Assembly: GCA_903925005.1 (NCBI GenBank)
Contig: CAIYDX010000357.1
Coordinates: 1 to 57,605 of the forward strand
DNA length: 57,605 bases
Source: an uncultured Geobacteraceae bacterium
Lineage (GTDB): Bacteria > Desulfobacterota > Desulfuromonadia > Geobacterales > Pseudopelobacteraceae
Direction: 5' to 3'
The position numbers and the translations under genes are program-made. Position 1 is the first letter of the stretch, and each line of letters begins with the position of its first letter. Positions 12,638-22,085 of the stretch are shown here, piece after piece. A model generated the notes under the pieces. It did no database searches. It was not told the origin of the DNA and was given only the letters and a program-made list of their open reading frames with translations.

Positions 12638-14005
12638 ATGTATATCCGTGATACGATAGCGGCCGTCAGTACCCCCCCCGGTAATGGCGGCATCGGGATA
12701 ATCCGGGTGAGTGGTGATCAGGCCGCCGCGGTCGGAAATACTATTTTCAAACCTGTTTATGACGGTGGCCTTGTGAGCCACCGTTTTTCTTTTGGTACCA
12801 TTTGCGACGCCATAAGCGGCGAGCATGTTGATGAAGCCATGGCTGTCTATATGCGTGCTCCACGCTCATATACCCGTGAAGATGTTTTGGAACTGCACTG
12901 TCATGGTGGTTGGCTGGTTGTCGAACGGGTATTGGCCCTGGTTCTTTCGTGCGGGGTCCGGCTGGCCGACCCGGGCGAATTTACGCGGCGCGCGTTTCTC
13001 AACGGACGTATTGACTTGACCCAGGCCGAGGCGGTTATGGATATCATCGCTTCAAAGAGTGAAGCAGCTCTGCAGCTGGCCCAGAAGCAGCGCGAAGGCG
13101 TACTTTCAAAACGTCTTGACGATGTGCGGGGCTGCCTGATCCGGGCGCTCGCCCTGGTGGAGGCGTATATCGACTTTCCCGACGATGACCTGGGAGAAAC
13201 CGACGTTGCTGCTATTACTGTTTCAGTTGAAGAGGCCGGGAATATTATTTCCGGGCTGTTACTCACCTTTGAAGAGGGACGGATCATGCGGGACGGGGTA
13301 TCGGTACTGATCGTCGGTAAACCGAACGCCGGCAAGTCAAGCCTGCTTAATCGGCTGCTGAACGAGAATCGTGCGATTGTAACCCATATTCCCGGTACAA
13401 CCCGTGACATAATCGAGGAGACTGTCACGTTCGACGGGCTGTCAGTCCGGTTGCTGGATACGGCCGGTATTCGCCATACGGATGATCTTGTTGAACTGGA
13501 AGGGATCAGCCGGGCCCTGGAGAAAATTCCGCTGGCGGATCTTGTCCTCGCGGTTTTTGATGCTTCGCGGGAATTCAGTTTCGAGGATCGTTTGATTCTT
13601 GACGCATTAGCCAACAGCAAAACGGTAGCGGTGCTTAACAAGTCAGATCTTCCCGAGCGGTTCGTATTGCCCGATAAGAACAGTTTTGTTGCTACAGTCA
13701 GGATCGCCGCGCTTTCGGGAGACGGAATCGATCAGCTTAAAAAGATAGTCCGCACACAATTTCTTCACTCGTCGGCTCCCGACGCCCGCGAATTTGTGGC
13801 GCTCTCCAAGGCTCGTCACCGTGATGCACTGGTATCGGCTGAACAGGCGATGCAGCGTTTTGCCGACGGGCTTAGAGACCGTAATCTGGAGCTGCTATCG
13901 CTCGATCTTAGGGATGCGCTGCAGGCGGTCGGGTCAGTTACCGGCCAGACCGCAACTGACGAGGTTCTTGACCTTATCTTCTCTTCGTTCTGCATCGGAA
14001 AATGA
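12638..14005 (+). CDS. mnmE: tRNA uridine-5-carboxymethylaminomethyl modification GTPase MnmE
   Basis: Works with MnmG to modify U34 of tRNAs. It has 455 residues. The N-terminal folate-binding domain begins [18 protein letters not shown]. The G domain has GKPNAGKSS near residue 226, the G2/G3 motifs (GTTRD, DTAGIR) and NKSD. The diagnostic C-terminus is FCIGK, whose Cys is conserved for activity. GGAG stands upstream of the ATG. It forms the usual pair with mnmG, interrupted here by a parS site and a palindromic repeat. Confidence 0.97.
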   Translation: MYIRDTIAAVSTPPGNGGIGIIRVSGDQAAAVGNTIFKPVYDGGLVSHRFSFGTICDAISGEHVDEAMAVYMRAPRSYTREDVLELHCHGGWLVVERVLALVLSCGVRLADPGEFTRRAFLNGRIDLTQAEAVMDIIASKSEAALQLAQKQREGVLSKRLDDVRGCLIRALALVEAYIDFPDDDLGETDVAAITVSVEEAGNIISGLLLTFEEGRIMRDGVSVLIVGKPNAGKSSLLNRLLNENRAIVTHIPGTTRDIIEETVTFDGLSVRLLDTAGIRHTDDLVELEGISRALEKIPLADLVLAVFDASREFSFEDRLILDALANSKTVAVLNKSDLPERFVLPDKNSFVATVRIAALSGDGIDQLKKIVRTQFLHSSAPDAREFVALSKARHRDALVSAEQAMQRFADGLRDRNLELLSLDLRDALQAVGSVTGQTATDEVLDLIFSSFCIGK

Positions 14006-14010
14006 GGCTA

Positions 14011-14026
14011 TGTTTCACGTGGAACA
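14011..14026. promoter_or_regulatory. parS: parS centromere site 1
   Basis: TGTTTCACGTGGAACA is the exact reverse complement of TGTTCCACGTGAAACA, the well-known ParB (Spo0J) binding consensus. It lies 5 nt past the mnmE stop and about 4 kb from the oriC candidate, where chromosomal parS sites are expected. Confidence 0.9.
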
Positions 14027-14046
14027 TACTCTACTTGGAACATCTA

Positions 14047-14126
14047 AAACCAACCCCCCTCAATCCCCCCTTATCAGGGGGGAAGCTTTTAAGCCTCCCC
14101 TGATAAGGGGAGGCTTGGAGGGGTTT
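14047..14126. repeat. C/G-rich palindromic intergenic repeat
   Basis: An 80-bp element begins AAACCAACCCCCCTC and ends GGCTTGGAGGGGTTT. It contains CCCCTTATCAGGGG and, inverted, CCCCTGATAAGGGG around an AAGCTT centre. It would fold into a long hairpin. A relative with similar runs of C and G lies at 51829-51906. It fills the mnmE-mnmG gap without interrupting either gene. Confidence 0.7.
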
Positions 14127-14174
14127 GCTGCGAAATATTAAGAGTTACAAGGTACTAAGCTGCGGACTTTACTT

Positions 14175-16061
14175 ATGATAACCTATAATCAAATATACGA
14201 CGTAATTGTTGTCGGTGCCGGGCACGCCGGGTGTGAAGCGGCTCTGGCGGCCGCCCGCATGGGATGTCGCACGATGCTGCTGACGATCAATCTTGACGCG
14301 ATCGCTCTGATGTCCTGCAATCCTTCAATCGGCGGCCTTGCGAAAGGGCATCTGGTTAAGGAAATCGACGCGCTGGGTGGTGAGATGGCGAAGAATATCG
14401 ACGCTACCGGCATCCAGTTCCGCATTCTGAATACCAAGAAAGGGCCTGCGGTAAGAGCCTCACGCGCTCAGGCCGATAAGCAGCTCTATCGACTGCGGAT
14501 GAAGCGGGTCCTGGAACAGCAAAAAAACCTCGATCTCAAGCAGGGGGAAGTTACCGCGCTTTACCTTGAGAGTTGTGAATTGCGTGGTGTCGAGCTGCAA
14601 TCCGGTATCCGGTATCTCTCCAAAACGGTTGTTGTTACTACCGGCACGTTCATGCGCGGGCTTATTCATATCGGTCTGAATAACTATCCCGGCGGCCGTG
14701 CCGGTGATCAGCCATCTGTTGGACTCTCGGACCAATTACGGGCATTAGGGTTTAACGTAGGGAGGCTTAAAACCGGAACACCTGCGCGGCTTGATGCCCG
14801 CTCGATTGACTTTTCTAAGCTGGAGACACAGTTCGGCGATGATCCGCCACAGCCGTTCTCTTTTTCGACCGACCGGATCAGTATGCCGCAAATACCGTGT
14901 CATATCGCTTACACCAATCACCGCTCGCATGATATCATCCGATCTGGTCTGGATCGCTCGCCGTTATATTCGGGAATTATTGAAGGGATTGGTCCACGAT
15001 ATTGTCCATCGATCGAAGATAAGGTTGTGCGCTTTCCGGAAAAGGAGCGCCATCAGACTTTTATCGAGCCGGAAGGGCTTGACACAATCGAAGTCTATCC
15101 TAGCGGCATGTCAACGTCACTCCCGATCGATATCCAGATAGCCTTTTACCGCTCCATCGTCGGTCTGGAGCAAGTTGAAATAATGCGTCCGGCTTACGCT
15201 ATAGAATACGATTATGTCGACCCGATTCAGCTGCATACCTCCCTTGAAACAAAAGCGATCGGCAACCTGTATCATGCCGGCCAGATCAACGGCACTTCCG
15301 GGTATGAGGAAGCCGCAGGTCAGGGGCTCATAGCCGGCATCAATGCGGCTCTCCGGGTGAAAGGGCGTGATCCGCTTGTTTTAGAGAGGAGCCAGGCCTA
15401 TATCGGGGTTATGATCGACGATCTTGTGACGCTTGGTACGAAAGAACCGTATCGGATGTTTACGTCGCGTGCCGAATATCGGCTGTTATTGCGTGAAGAT
15501 AATGCCGATCTGCGTCTGCGTGACATAGGGTATCAGCTTGGGCTCGTTTCTGAGCAGGGATATGCCATTTTCGCTGAAAAGCGGCGTATGATTACGGCTG
15601 ATCTGAACCGTATTGCGGTTACCCGTTTGACGCATTCTGACAACGAGCTGGAGGTGCTTTCCCGGCGCGGTCTTGAAGATATACAGAAAGGTACGACACT
15701 GGAGCATCTGCTCAAGCGGGCGGATATCAGTTATGCCGATTTGGCTGATCTGGACCATGTTTCACGTGAAACACTTCCGTTAATACGTGAACAGGTAGAA
15801 ATACAGACAAAATACAAGGGATATATTGATCGACAGATGGAGCAGGTTGAGCAGGCAAGAAAACTTGAATCGACACGGATTCCTGCAAGCCTCGATTATG
15901 CGTCGGTTAAGAGTCTGACGACCGAGGTTCGCGAAAAACTTGCAAAAAACCGTCCCGATACTCTTGGGCAGGCTTCTCGAATTCCGGGAGTTACGCCGGC
16001 GGCTATTTCAATTTTATCGATAGCGTTGAAATCATCTTTCTGGAAGGAAAATGCCGCATAA
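14175..16061 (+). CDS. mnmG: tRNA uridine-5-carboxymethylaminomethyl modification enzyme MnmG
   Basis: FAD-dependent partner of MnmE in tRNA wobble-uridine modification. The 628 residues include the Rossmann motif VVGAGHAGCEAALAAARMG (about residues 12-30), SCNPSIGGLAKGHLVKEIDA and GTFMRGLIHIG, plus a C-terminal domain ending near IPGVTPAAISIL. No strong Shine-Dalgarno precedes the ATG at 14175. The gene contains a perfect parS palindrome in its coding sequence (15758) and overlaps rsmG by one base. Confidence 0.97.
   Translation: MITYNQIYDVIVVGAGHAGCEAALAAARMGCRTMLLTINLDAIALMSCNPSIGGLAKGHLVKEIDALGGEMAKNIDATGIQFRILNTKKGPAVRASRAQADKQLYRLRMKRVLEQQKNLDLKQGEVTALYLESCELRGVELQSGIRYLSKTVVVTTGTFMRGLIHIGLNNYPGGRAGDQPSVGLSDQLRALGFNVGRLKTGTPARLDARSIDFSKLETQFGDDPPQPFSFSTDRISMPQIPCHIAYTNHRSHDIIRSGLDRSPLYSGIIEGIGPRYCPSIEDKVVRFPEKERHQTFIEPEGLDTIEVYPSGMSTSLPIDIQIAFYRSIVGLEQVEIMRPAYAIEYDYVDPIQLHTSLETKAIGNLYHAGQINGTSGYEEAAGQGLIAGINAALRVKGRDPLVLERSQAYIGVMIDDLVTLGTKEPYRMFTSRAEYRLLLREDNADLRLRDIGYQLGLVSEQGYAIFAEKRRMITADLNRIAVTRLTHSDNELEVLSRRGLEDIQKGTTLEHLLKRADISYADLADLDHVSRETLPLIREQVEIQTKYKGYIDRQMEQVEQARKLESTRIPASLDYASVKSLTTEVREKLAKNRPDTLGQASRIPGVTPAAISILSIALKSSFWKENAA
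15758..15773. promoter_or_regulatory. parS: parS centromere site 2 (inside mnmG)
   Basis: TGTTTCACGTGAAACA is a perfect 16-bp palindrome and the ideal ParB site. It encodes part of the peptide DHVSRET in MnmG, so the codons are used both for protein and as a centromere. Confidence 0.9.
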
Positions 16062-16723
16062 TGAGTTCCAATATTGGTGACATAGTTAAACAGGAGGCGC
16101 AGGCGATGCAGCTGCCTCTTTCGAGCCATGAAATTAATTCATTCGAAATCTATGCTGCCGAACTCAAAAAATGGAACAGTAAGGTTAATCTGACCTCGAT
16201 AACAAAAGACAAAGAGATTGCGATCAAGCATTTCGTTGATTCCCTTGCTCTTGCACCTTATATAACAATAACTGATCGTCTGCTTGATATCGGGTCGGGG
16301 GCAGGACTTCCGATAATCCCGTTGAAAATTATTAGACCTGAGATACCGATGGTCTCGGTCGATGCGGTTGCGAAAAAAATCCATTTTCAACGTCACGTAA
16401 TCCGTATCCTGAATCTGCAGAATATTGAGGCAATCCACGCCCGGATTGAAGAGCTGCATAAAACTCATCCCCACTCGTTCACCGTTATTACTTCGCGCGC
16501 GTTTACCAGGCTTGATCGTTTTGTCACTCTCGCCGCACCGCTACTTGCAGAGGGGGGGGTGATGATTGCCATGAAGGGTGACCAGGCTGAAGGCGAAATT
16601 GCCGCGAGTGACGAGGTCGTGCATGCCGGCGGCTTTTCGGTAACGTCGGTACATCGCTATTCACTGCCTGACAACATGGGTGAGCGGGCGTTGACTTTCA
16701 TAAAACGATGCGAAGCCTTATAA
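16061..16723 (+). CDS. rsmG: 16S rRNA (guanine527-N7)-methyltransferase RsmG
   Basis: SAM-dependent methyltransferase acting on G527 of 16S rRNA. It has 220 residues. The SAM motif LDIGSGAGLP is at about 75-84, and KKIHFQRHVIRILNLQNIEA and VITSRAFTRLD follow as in GidB proteins. It starts on the stop of mnmG (TAATG overlap). The gene usually leads into parA-parB; here a non-coding gap follows instead. Confidence 0.95.
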   Translation: MSSNIGDIVKQEAQAMQLPLSSHEINSFEIYAAELKKWNSKVNLTSITKDKEIAIKHFVDSLALAPYITITDRLLDIGSGAGLPIIPLKIIRPEIPMVSVDAVAKKIHFQRHVIRILNLQNIEAIHARIEELHKTHPHSFTVITSRAFTRLDRFVTLAAPLLAEGGVMIAMKGDQAEGEIAASDEVVHAGGFSVTSVHRYSLPDNMGERALTFIKRCEAL

Positions 16724-16960
16724 AATAAGGGTTGAAGAGGCGAAGCGCCAAAAATAGTTTCTGAGGCCTGATCTGGCGAACAGAAATAGTCAGGCATGGA
16801 TTTATCGTGTTGTGCTGTTATAAGCTGTTTTTGGGGCGATAAATGCCGAAAAGCTGTTTTTAACGTTATGATGCCGAGAATAAGTTGCAGATGAATAGAA
16901 TCTGCTCTAGAGTAAGTTGCTTGATTACGGTAAACAGAAAATGCGGAGCAGTGAAAGTCG
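16724..16960. other. Non-coding gap after rsmG (usual parAB position)
   Basis: This 237-bp gap has no open frame with coding signs. It contains small repeats: AAGCTGTTTTT twice (near 16822 and 16852) and TAAGTTGC twice (near 16881 and 16913), plus the small hairpin GGCGAAGCGCC near 16740. It must hold the promoter of the ybgC-mqnC-rnd-gsp operon, but no hexamer pair is convincing. Confidence 0.5.
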
Positions 16961-17362
16961 ATGGACGTCAGAATATATTATGAGGATACCGATGCCGGTG
17001 GTGTTGTGTATCACGCCAATTACATAAAATATCTGGAGCGGGCACGAACGGAGTTTTTTCGTAGTCATGGTTTTTTTGTGGCGGAACTGGCCAAAGAAGG
17101 ATTTGTGTTCCCGGTCATAAGACTGGAGATGGATTTCAAAGCTCCAGCTCTCCATGACGATCTTCTTTCCGTGTTGACAACTCCGGTTCGTGTCGGCGGC
17201 TCATCCGTGACTCTCTGTCAAAAAATTATACGGCAGCATGACGGCAAACTGCTGGTTGAGGGGTTAGTCTCGCTGGCCTGCATCAGCCCGGCTTTGAAAG
17301 CCCGGCGGATACCGCTGGAGATACGCCGGATGCTTGAAGCCGAACAGGAAAGCGGCGCATGA
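16961..17362 (+). CDS. ybgC: YbgC-type acyl-CoA thioesterase
   Basis: Hot-dog-fold thioesterase of 133 residues. The N-terminal signature YYEDTDAGGVVYHANYIKYL carries the catalytic Asp (residue 11). YbgC proteins hydrolyse acyl-CoA or acyl-ACP thioesters and are often tied to the Tol-Pal system, but no tol genes are here. It starts the long operon that continues through mqnC, rnd and gsp genes; mqnC begins 19 nt after its stop. Confidence 0.88.
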   Translation: MDVRIYYEDTDAGGVVYHANYIKYLERARTEFFRSHGFFVAELAKEGFVFPVIRLEMDFKAPALHDDLLSVLTTPVRVGGSSVTLCQKIIRQHDGKLLVEGLVSLACISPALKARRIPLEIRRMLEAEQESGA

Positions 17363-17381
17363 ACAAGCTTCAGGTTTTGTC

Positions 17382-18434
17382 ATGAAAACTGCCGGTGCTG
17401 ACAGAATCGGGCGTGCCGCCGCCCTTGACCTGTTGAACAGCGGAGATCTGCTGACCCTTGGGAAGAGCGCCGACGAAATCAGGCGGCAGCTTCATCCTGA
17501 TAACATGGTCACCTTTGTCGTTGATCGTAATGTAAACTATACCAATATATGCGACTCTAAATGCTCGTTCTGCGCCTTTTACCGGACGAAAGACGCTGCT
17601 GATGCCTATATTCTGACTTGCGAACAGATATACGAGAAGATAGCCGAGCTTGTGGCGCAGAGGGGAACTCAGCTGCTGATGCAGGGGGGGCTCAATCCTG
17701 ACTTGAAAATAGATTTCTTTGAAGAGCTCTTCCGCGAAATAAAGAAGCGGTTCCCGACAGTTCAGAATCACTCGCTGTCGCCGGCCGAAGTAACCTGCAT
17801 CGCTGTCAATTCGGCTCTTACGCTTGATGAGACATTGCTCCGTCTGAAAAATGCCGGGCTCGATTCGATTCCGGGAGGTGGGGCCGAGATATTGGTTGAT
17901 GAGGTGCGTAGCAGCATTTCTCCCAAAAAGATTGGCTGGAAACAGTGGGGCGAGGTCATGCTGAAAGCAGCGCGGCTCGGCATGCCGACAACCGCCACGA
18001 TGATGTTCGGCAGCAGCGAAAAGCCGGAAGATATTGTTGAACATCTGTTCCGGGTGCGTGAGATCCAGGATCAGGGGGGATCGTTCACGGCGTTTATCCC
18101 CTGGAGCTACCAGCCGGGCAATACCGAACTGGGGAGGATTACCGCTACCGGCATCGATTATTTGAAGGTGCTGGCGCTGTCGCGGATCGTGCTGGACAAC
18201 ATTGTCAATATTCAGGCCAGCTGGGTTACACAAGGGGCCAAAATGGCATCGGTAGCTCTTTTTTTCGGGGCTAACGACCTTGGTGGCACCATGCTGGAAG
18301 AAAACGTAGTAGCGGCAGCCGGTTGCAGTTTCTGCATGTCGCAAGAAGAGATGATCACCCTGATACATGGAGCCGGCTTCCGGGCGGCCCAGCGTACCAC
18401 AGCCTATTCGATTATTAGGGAGTATCCGGTTTGA
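17382..18434 (+). CDS. mqnC: Cyclic dehypoxanthine futalosine synthase
   Basis: Radical-SAM enzyme of the futalosine menaquinone pathway that cyclises dehypoxanthine futalosine. The cluster motif CDSKCSFC (Cys near 57, 61, 64) follows VVDRNVNYTN, diagnostic for MqnC. LMQGGLNPDLKIDFFEELF and SWVTQGAKMASVALFFGAND also match the family. I chose the ATG at 17382 (CAGG 7-8 nt upstream, family-like N-terminus); the frame also opens at a TTG at 17334 inside ybgC. The stop overlaps the start of rnd. It indicates that the organism makes menaquinone without MenB-type chemistry. Confidence 0.93.
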   Translation: MKTAGADRIGRAAALDLLNSGDLLTLGKSADEIRRQLHPDNMVTFVVDRNVNYTNICDSKCSFCAFYRTKDAADAYILTCEQIYEKIAELVAQRGTQLLMQGGLNPDLKIDFFEELFREIKKRFPTVQNHSLSPAEVTCIAVNSALTLDETLLRLKNAGLDSIPGGGAEILVDEVRSSISPKKIGWKQWGEVMLKAARLGMPTTATMMFGSSEKPEDIVEHLFRVREIQDQGGSFTAFIPWSYQPGNTELGRITATGIDYLKVLALSRIVLDNIVNIQASWVTQGAKMASVALFFGANDLGGTMLEENVVAAAGCSFCMSQEEMITLIHGAGFRAAQRTTAYSIIREYPV

Positions 18435-19579
18435 GTTCTTTCCATAGGCAGGCTGGAACCTGCGAAATCATTACCACCACGGCGCGGTTGGCCGAAATTG
18501 CCGCTATCCTCTCACGGCAGACCGAAATTGCGGTCGATCTGGAGATGGATTCTCTCCATCACTATCGGGAAAAAGTCTGCCTTGTTCAGGTTTCGACCCG
18601 TGAGCAGAGCTGGTTGTTAGACCCGTTGGCGCTCCCCACTCTTCAGCCGTTGGCTGATCCGCTTACCAATCCGGAAATTGTCGTTGTCATGCATGGCGCC
18701 GATTACGATATTCGTTCCCTGCACCGTGATTTCGGGATTGAGGTTACGAACCTGTTTGATACCATGTTGTCCGCACGCTTTCTGGGGATTGCGGAGTTCG
18801 GTCTGGCAGCGCTTTTGAGGGCACGTTTCGGCATTGAACTGGACAAGAAATATCAGAAAGCCGATTGGAGCAAACGCCCTTTAAGTCGTGAAATGTGCGC
18901 CTATGCCGCGGCTGACACTTCCGATCTGCTGCCGTTGTATGATCAGTTCCGGGTTGAGCTGGAACAAAAAAGCAGACTGGAGTGGTTGGAAGAAGAAGGA
19001 CGGCTGGTATGCCAGGCGCGGGTATCGGAAAAAGAGGGACCGTTATTTCTCTACTGTAAAGGTGCAACAAAATTGAGGGGGCACAGCCTCGCCATCCTGG
19101 AAGAACTGCTCCAGTTGCGGGATAGGCAATCGGAACTCCTTGATCGACCGCCGTTCAAGGTATTATCCGCGGAGACCCTGCTTGAGATTGCGGATACCAG
19201 ACCCAAGTCTCTTCATGATCTGTCGCTTGTCAAAGGGATGACCTCCGGTCAGCTTCAGCGGCATGGCGCCGGCATCTTGTCCGCAGTTGAACGGGGACTG
19301 ACAACTCTTGAAAGCGACCTGCCCCGTTTTCCGCGCGGAACAAAAAAGGAGGTGCTGGAGCGGGTCAAGGAGCGACTTAAAAACCTTAAATCGTGGCGAG
19401 AACGCTACAGCCTCGAACTTGGGCTCGATCCGGGTGTGTTGGCTCCCAACTGGCTGCTGGAAGCGGTTGCCGATACCGAGGAGGCGGCAAAAGAGGAACT
19501 GGATGCCATACCCGGTATGAGGGAGTGGCAAAAGCGGCTCTTTGGCGCAGATTTGGTGCAAATACTTGCCATGGCCTAG
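18431..19579 (+). CDS. rnd: Ribonuclease D (3'-5' exonuclease with HRDC domain)
   Basis: DEDD-family exonuclease implicated in tRNA 3' maturation. Catalytic signatures are VDLEMDSL (near 35-42), HGADYDIRSLHRDF (near 94) and CAYAAADTSDLLPLY (near 155). HRDC-type helical segments fill the C-terminal half. It has 382 residues. The only fitting start is TTG at 18431, with GGGAG 8 nt before it, overlapping the mqnC stop by 4 nt. gspH starts 5 nt after its stop. Confidence 0.9.
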   Translation: MSSFHRQAGTCEIITTTARLAEIAAILSRQTEIAVDLEMDSLHHYREKVCLVQVSTREQSWLLDPLALPTLQPLADPLTNPEIVVVMHGADYDIRSLHRDFGIEVTNLFDTMLSARFLGIAEFGLAALLRARFGIELDKKYQKADWSKRPLSREMCAYAAADTSDLLPLYDQFRVELEQKSRLEWLEEEGRLVCQARVSEKEGPLFLYCKGATKLRGHSLAILEELLQLRDRQSELLDRPPFKVLSAETLLEIADTRPKSLHDLSLVKGMTSGQLQRHGAGILSAVERGLTTLESDLPRFPRGTKKEVLERVKERLKNLKSWRERYSLELGLDPGVLAPNWLLEAVADTEEAAKEELDAIPGMREWQKRLFGADLVQILAMA

Positions 19580-19583
19580 TCCG

Positions 19584-20144
19584 ATGATGGGTTGCACTGA
19601 AATAGATGCGGCTACGGGGCGACTGCGTTCTGAAAGCGGCTGTCGATCCGGTTTTACGTTGATCGAAATTATGGTGGTGATGGCCATTATCAGTATGGTA
19701 ATGCTGCTGATCATTCCCAGGCTTCCGTCATCAGAACAGGAAAAATTGAAGGTATCGGCCAAAACCCTGGCCTCGACCCTCAGGTATATGCAGGAAAGGG
19801 CGACAACAACAACGTCCCGAAGCGGCTACTACCTCTTGTTTGCACCCGGAACAGAAACGGTAAAGATTGTTGAAATTGGCGGTGACGGGAATTCAAAAGA
19901 GCCTGACGATCCGTTATTGCAGAAGCCACCGTTGAAAGAAGGAATAATAGTTGCGGACGTACGGATTCCGCGACTGGGGAAAGTCGTCGATGGCCAGCAG
20001 CGGGTGTATGTGGGTGTTGGAGGAATACGGGATTTTGTCACCATTCATCTTCGCTCCGCGGGGGGGCAATTCTGGACGGTAATGGCGTTTCCTTCGGGGG
20101 GGAAAGTCAAGGCTATCGAAGGGTATATCGAGGATCCGCCATGA
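19584..20144 (+). CDS. gspH: Type II secretion minor pseudopilin GspH
   Basis: Prepilin-like protein of about 186 residues. The class III signal RSG/FTLIEIMVVMAIIS has the peptidase site after Gly and Glu at +5, followed by a hydrophobic helix and a globular domain. GspH is a minor component of the short pseudopilus. The frame opens at a TTG at 19542 within rnd, but the ATG at 19584, just after the rnd stop, is the likelier start (a second ATG follows at 19587). The 3' end overlaps gspI as ATGA. Confidence 0.85.
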   Translation: MMGCTEIDAATGRLRSESGCRSGFTLIEIMVVMAIISMVMLLIIPRLPSSEQEKLKVSAKTLASTLRYMQERATTTTSRSGYYLLFAPGTETVKIVEIGGDGNSKEPDDPLLQKPPLKEGIIVADVRIPRLGKVVDGQQRVYVGVGGIRDFVTIHLRSAGGQFWTVMAFPSGGKVKAIEGYIEDPP

Positions 20145-20476
20145 GAGGTTTTACGCTTCTGGAAGTAATGGTATCACTGGCTATTATGGCTGGCGTTATC
20201 CTTACTGTATTGGGGTCGGTAAATTACCATCTTGGGATCATAGCCAATGAACGGGATAATACGACTCTGACATTGCTGGCTCGAAACATTGTGGATGAGA
20301 AAAAACTGGCGCCTGCCAAGGGTGAGGGAACATTTGCTCCGACCCATCCTGAACTAAGCTGGAAGGTAGACTTGCTGCCGATGGAGTACCCTTTTTTGCA
20401 GAAGTGGGTTGTCAAGGTAAAGCGTGGCAGTGATGGCAGGGAGGTAGCTCTTGTTTGGTATGTCGCGAAACAGTAG
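20141..20476 (+). CDS. gspI: Type II secretion minor pseudopilin GspI
   Basis: This 111-residue prepilin has a very short leader, MRG/FTLLEVMVSLAIMAGV, and the compact C-terminal domain with LLARNIVDEKK and SWKVDLLPME typical of GspI. GspI nucleates the minor-pseudopilin tip complex with GspJ and GspK in the inner membrane. It overlaps gspH by 4 nt and gspJ by 17 nt or more. Confidence 0.87.
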   Translation: MRGFTLLEVMVSLAIMAGVILTVLGSVNYHLGIIANERDNTTLTLLARNIVDEKKLAPAKGEGTFAPTHPELSWKVDLLPMEYPFLQKWVVKVKRGSDGREVALVWYVAKQ

Positions 20477-21104
20477 CGGTTTTACCCTGCTGGAAGTCCT
20501 GATTGCGGTGGTGCTGCTCGGCATCCTTTCTGCGGCGCTTTATGGCAGCTATTTTGGCGTGATACGGGCCAGGGACCGCGCTTCATCCGGCATGGAATCG
20601 CGGCGGGAACTGGGCGCCACTCTTGATCTGATCCGCCGTGAAATTTCATCGGCGCAATTCATCCGTAACGGAACCAATGAACTGCATCCATTGAAGTTTG
20701 TGGTGGAGGATCGTGACAGTTTTGGTGCTCCGGCATCGACCCTGACGCTGACCACGTTGGCCCCACCAACATCAGGGTTGACGCGTGGAGAGTCTGGGAT
20801 CGTCATCGTTACGTACCACGTGGTAGAAAAGGATAAAAAGCTTTCTTTGAGACGTCAGGAACGTGACCTGTTTTCCGAAGAGAGTACCGTTATTGACTAT
20901 CCGCAGATGGAGCAGATCAGTTCCTTTCTTGTGGAGTGCTATGATGGGTCAAGATGGGTTAAGAGCTGGGACACCGCCATTAACGGAGGATTGCCGAGAA
21001 GTGCTGCCGTCGGGAGTGGCAGTGTGCGAGTGACGGTGCAGATTATTGAGGAGGGGAAACCTGTCGAATTTACGATACTCTCAGCCCCACGGATTGGTTT
21101 ATGA
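20460..21104 (+). CDS. gspJ: Type II secretion minor pseudopilin GspJ
   Basis: Prepilin of about 214 residues with leader MSRNSSG/FTLLEVLIAVVLLG and a beta-rich domain, matching GspJ by size and position. The start is not certain. The ATG at 20460 gives a 7-residue leader, while a TTG at 20451 sits at better spacing from GGGAGG (20439-20444). It ends in an ATGA overlap with gspK. The protein joins GspI and GspK at the pseudopilus tip. Confidence 0.87.
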   Translation: MSRNSSGFTLLEVLIAVVLLGILSAALYGSYFGVIRARDRASSGMESRRELGATLDLIRREISSAQFIRNGTNELHPLKFVVEDRDSFGAPASTLTLTTLAPPTSGLTRGESGIVIVTYHVVEKDKKLSLRRQERDLFSEESTVIDYPQMEQISSFLVECYDGSRWVKSWDTAINGGLPRSAAVGSGSVRVTVQIIEEGKPVEFTILSAPRIGL

Positions 21105-22045
21105 GAGGGCGAATTAAGAACGAAGCGGGCTTTGCCCTTATTTTGACACTGGTTGTAACTGCGCTGATGGTAGCGGTAGTGGTAGAGATGATCCATCAGG
21201 TGTATGTAGATACATCGATAAGCCGAGGTTTCAGAGATGGGCAGCAGGCTTCAATTCTGGCGGAGTCCGGGGCGATGATGGTGAGGACGGCACTCGCGCA
21301 GAAGGTGGATCCTGATCTTCTCGCGAACTTTCTGGCAAAACCACTCAGTGATGACATAGGCTCTCTGGAAATAAAGATTAATGACGAAAGCGGTAAAATA
21401 TACATTAATGGTCTGGTAGATGCGTTAGACAACTACGACCTGCCCACAAAAAATTCACTGTTATGGCTCATAAGTCTTCTTAAACTGCAAGGGGATCCGC
21501 CGGATAATATGCTGGATTCAATCGCGGATTGGATTGATAAGAATGGTACGCCGCGAGCCAAGGGTGCTGAAACACCCTACTATCGGACTTTAAAACCGAC
21601 GTATAGCGCTCGTAATGATAAACTAATGACGTTGACAGAGCTGTCACTTGTCAAGGGGATTACGCCTGCAATTCTTGACGGGTTGGTGGATGAAAAGGGA
21701 AAAGTCAGGTTTCGGGATTGTCTGACGATCTACTCAAATACGCCATCATCGGTAATCAACGTAAATTCAGCCCCCAAACCGGTCCTTATGGCGTTGGACA
21801 AAAGTATTAGTGAGTCAGTTGCGAACCGAATAATAAATATGCGTCCTTTTAATGGTCCTGGAGACTTTCAAAAAGTTCCAGAATTAGATAGCCTTTACAA
21901 AAACAGTGCAAGTTGGGGTGCCAGGCTTACAACAAATAAAAGTTCTCTTTTCAGAGTCATTGCCATAGCCAAGGTCAAGGAATCCGCCCGGACCGTTGAG
22001 GTGGTTGTATCAAATGGTGCATTTTTATCCTGGCAGGAATACTGA
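21101..22045 (+). CDS. gspK: Type II secretion minor pseudopilin GspK
   Basis: A 314-residue protein, large for a pseudopilin, as expected for GspK. The prepilin-like N-terminus is RIKNEAG/FALILTLVVTAL, where Ala-Leu replaces the usual Thr-Leu and the +5 Glu is absent, a known GspK trait. The Glu reappears in the helix region VVEMIHQVY. SIADWIDKNGTPRAKGAE and helix-hairpin-helix-like segments (SVINVNSAPKPVLMAL) fit the family. It caps the pseudopilus tip. Confidence 0.88.
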   Translation: MRGRIKNEAGFALILTLVVTALMVAVVVEMIHQVYVDTSISRGFRDGQQASILAESGAMMVRTALAQKVDPDLLANFLAKPLSDDIGSLEIKINDESGKIYINGLVDALDNYDLPTKNSLLWLISLLKLQGDPPDNMLDSIADWIDKNGTPRAKGAETPYYRTLKPTYSARNDKLMTLTELSLVKGITPAILDGLVDEKGKVRFRDCLTIYSNTPSSVINVNSAPKPVLMALDKSISESVANRIINMRPFNGPGDFQKVPELDSLYKNSASWGARLTTNKSSLFRVIAIAKVKESARTVEVVVSNGAFLSWQEY

Positions 22046-22085
22046 TCTGTCTCAAATATATTAGCGGGCGAGGGTGTTGCATATC

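Noticed and set aside
12901..13641. 246-codon minus-strand frame inside mnmE
   Set aside because: Ser/Arg-rich shadow of a real gene with complete GTPase motifs on the other strand.
17370..18368. 332-codon minus-strand frame inside mqnC
   Set aside because: Antisense shadow; the plus strand has the radical-SAM cluster motif and full-length family match.
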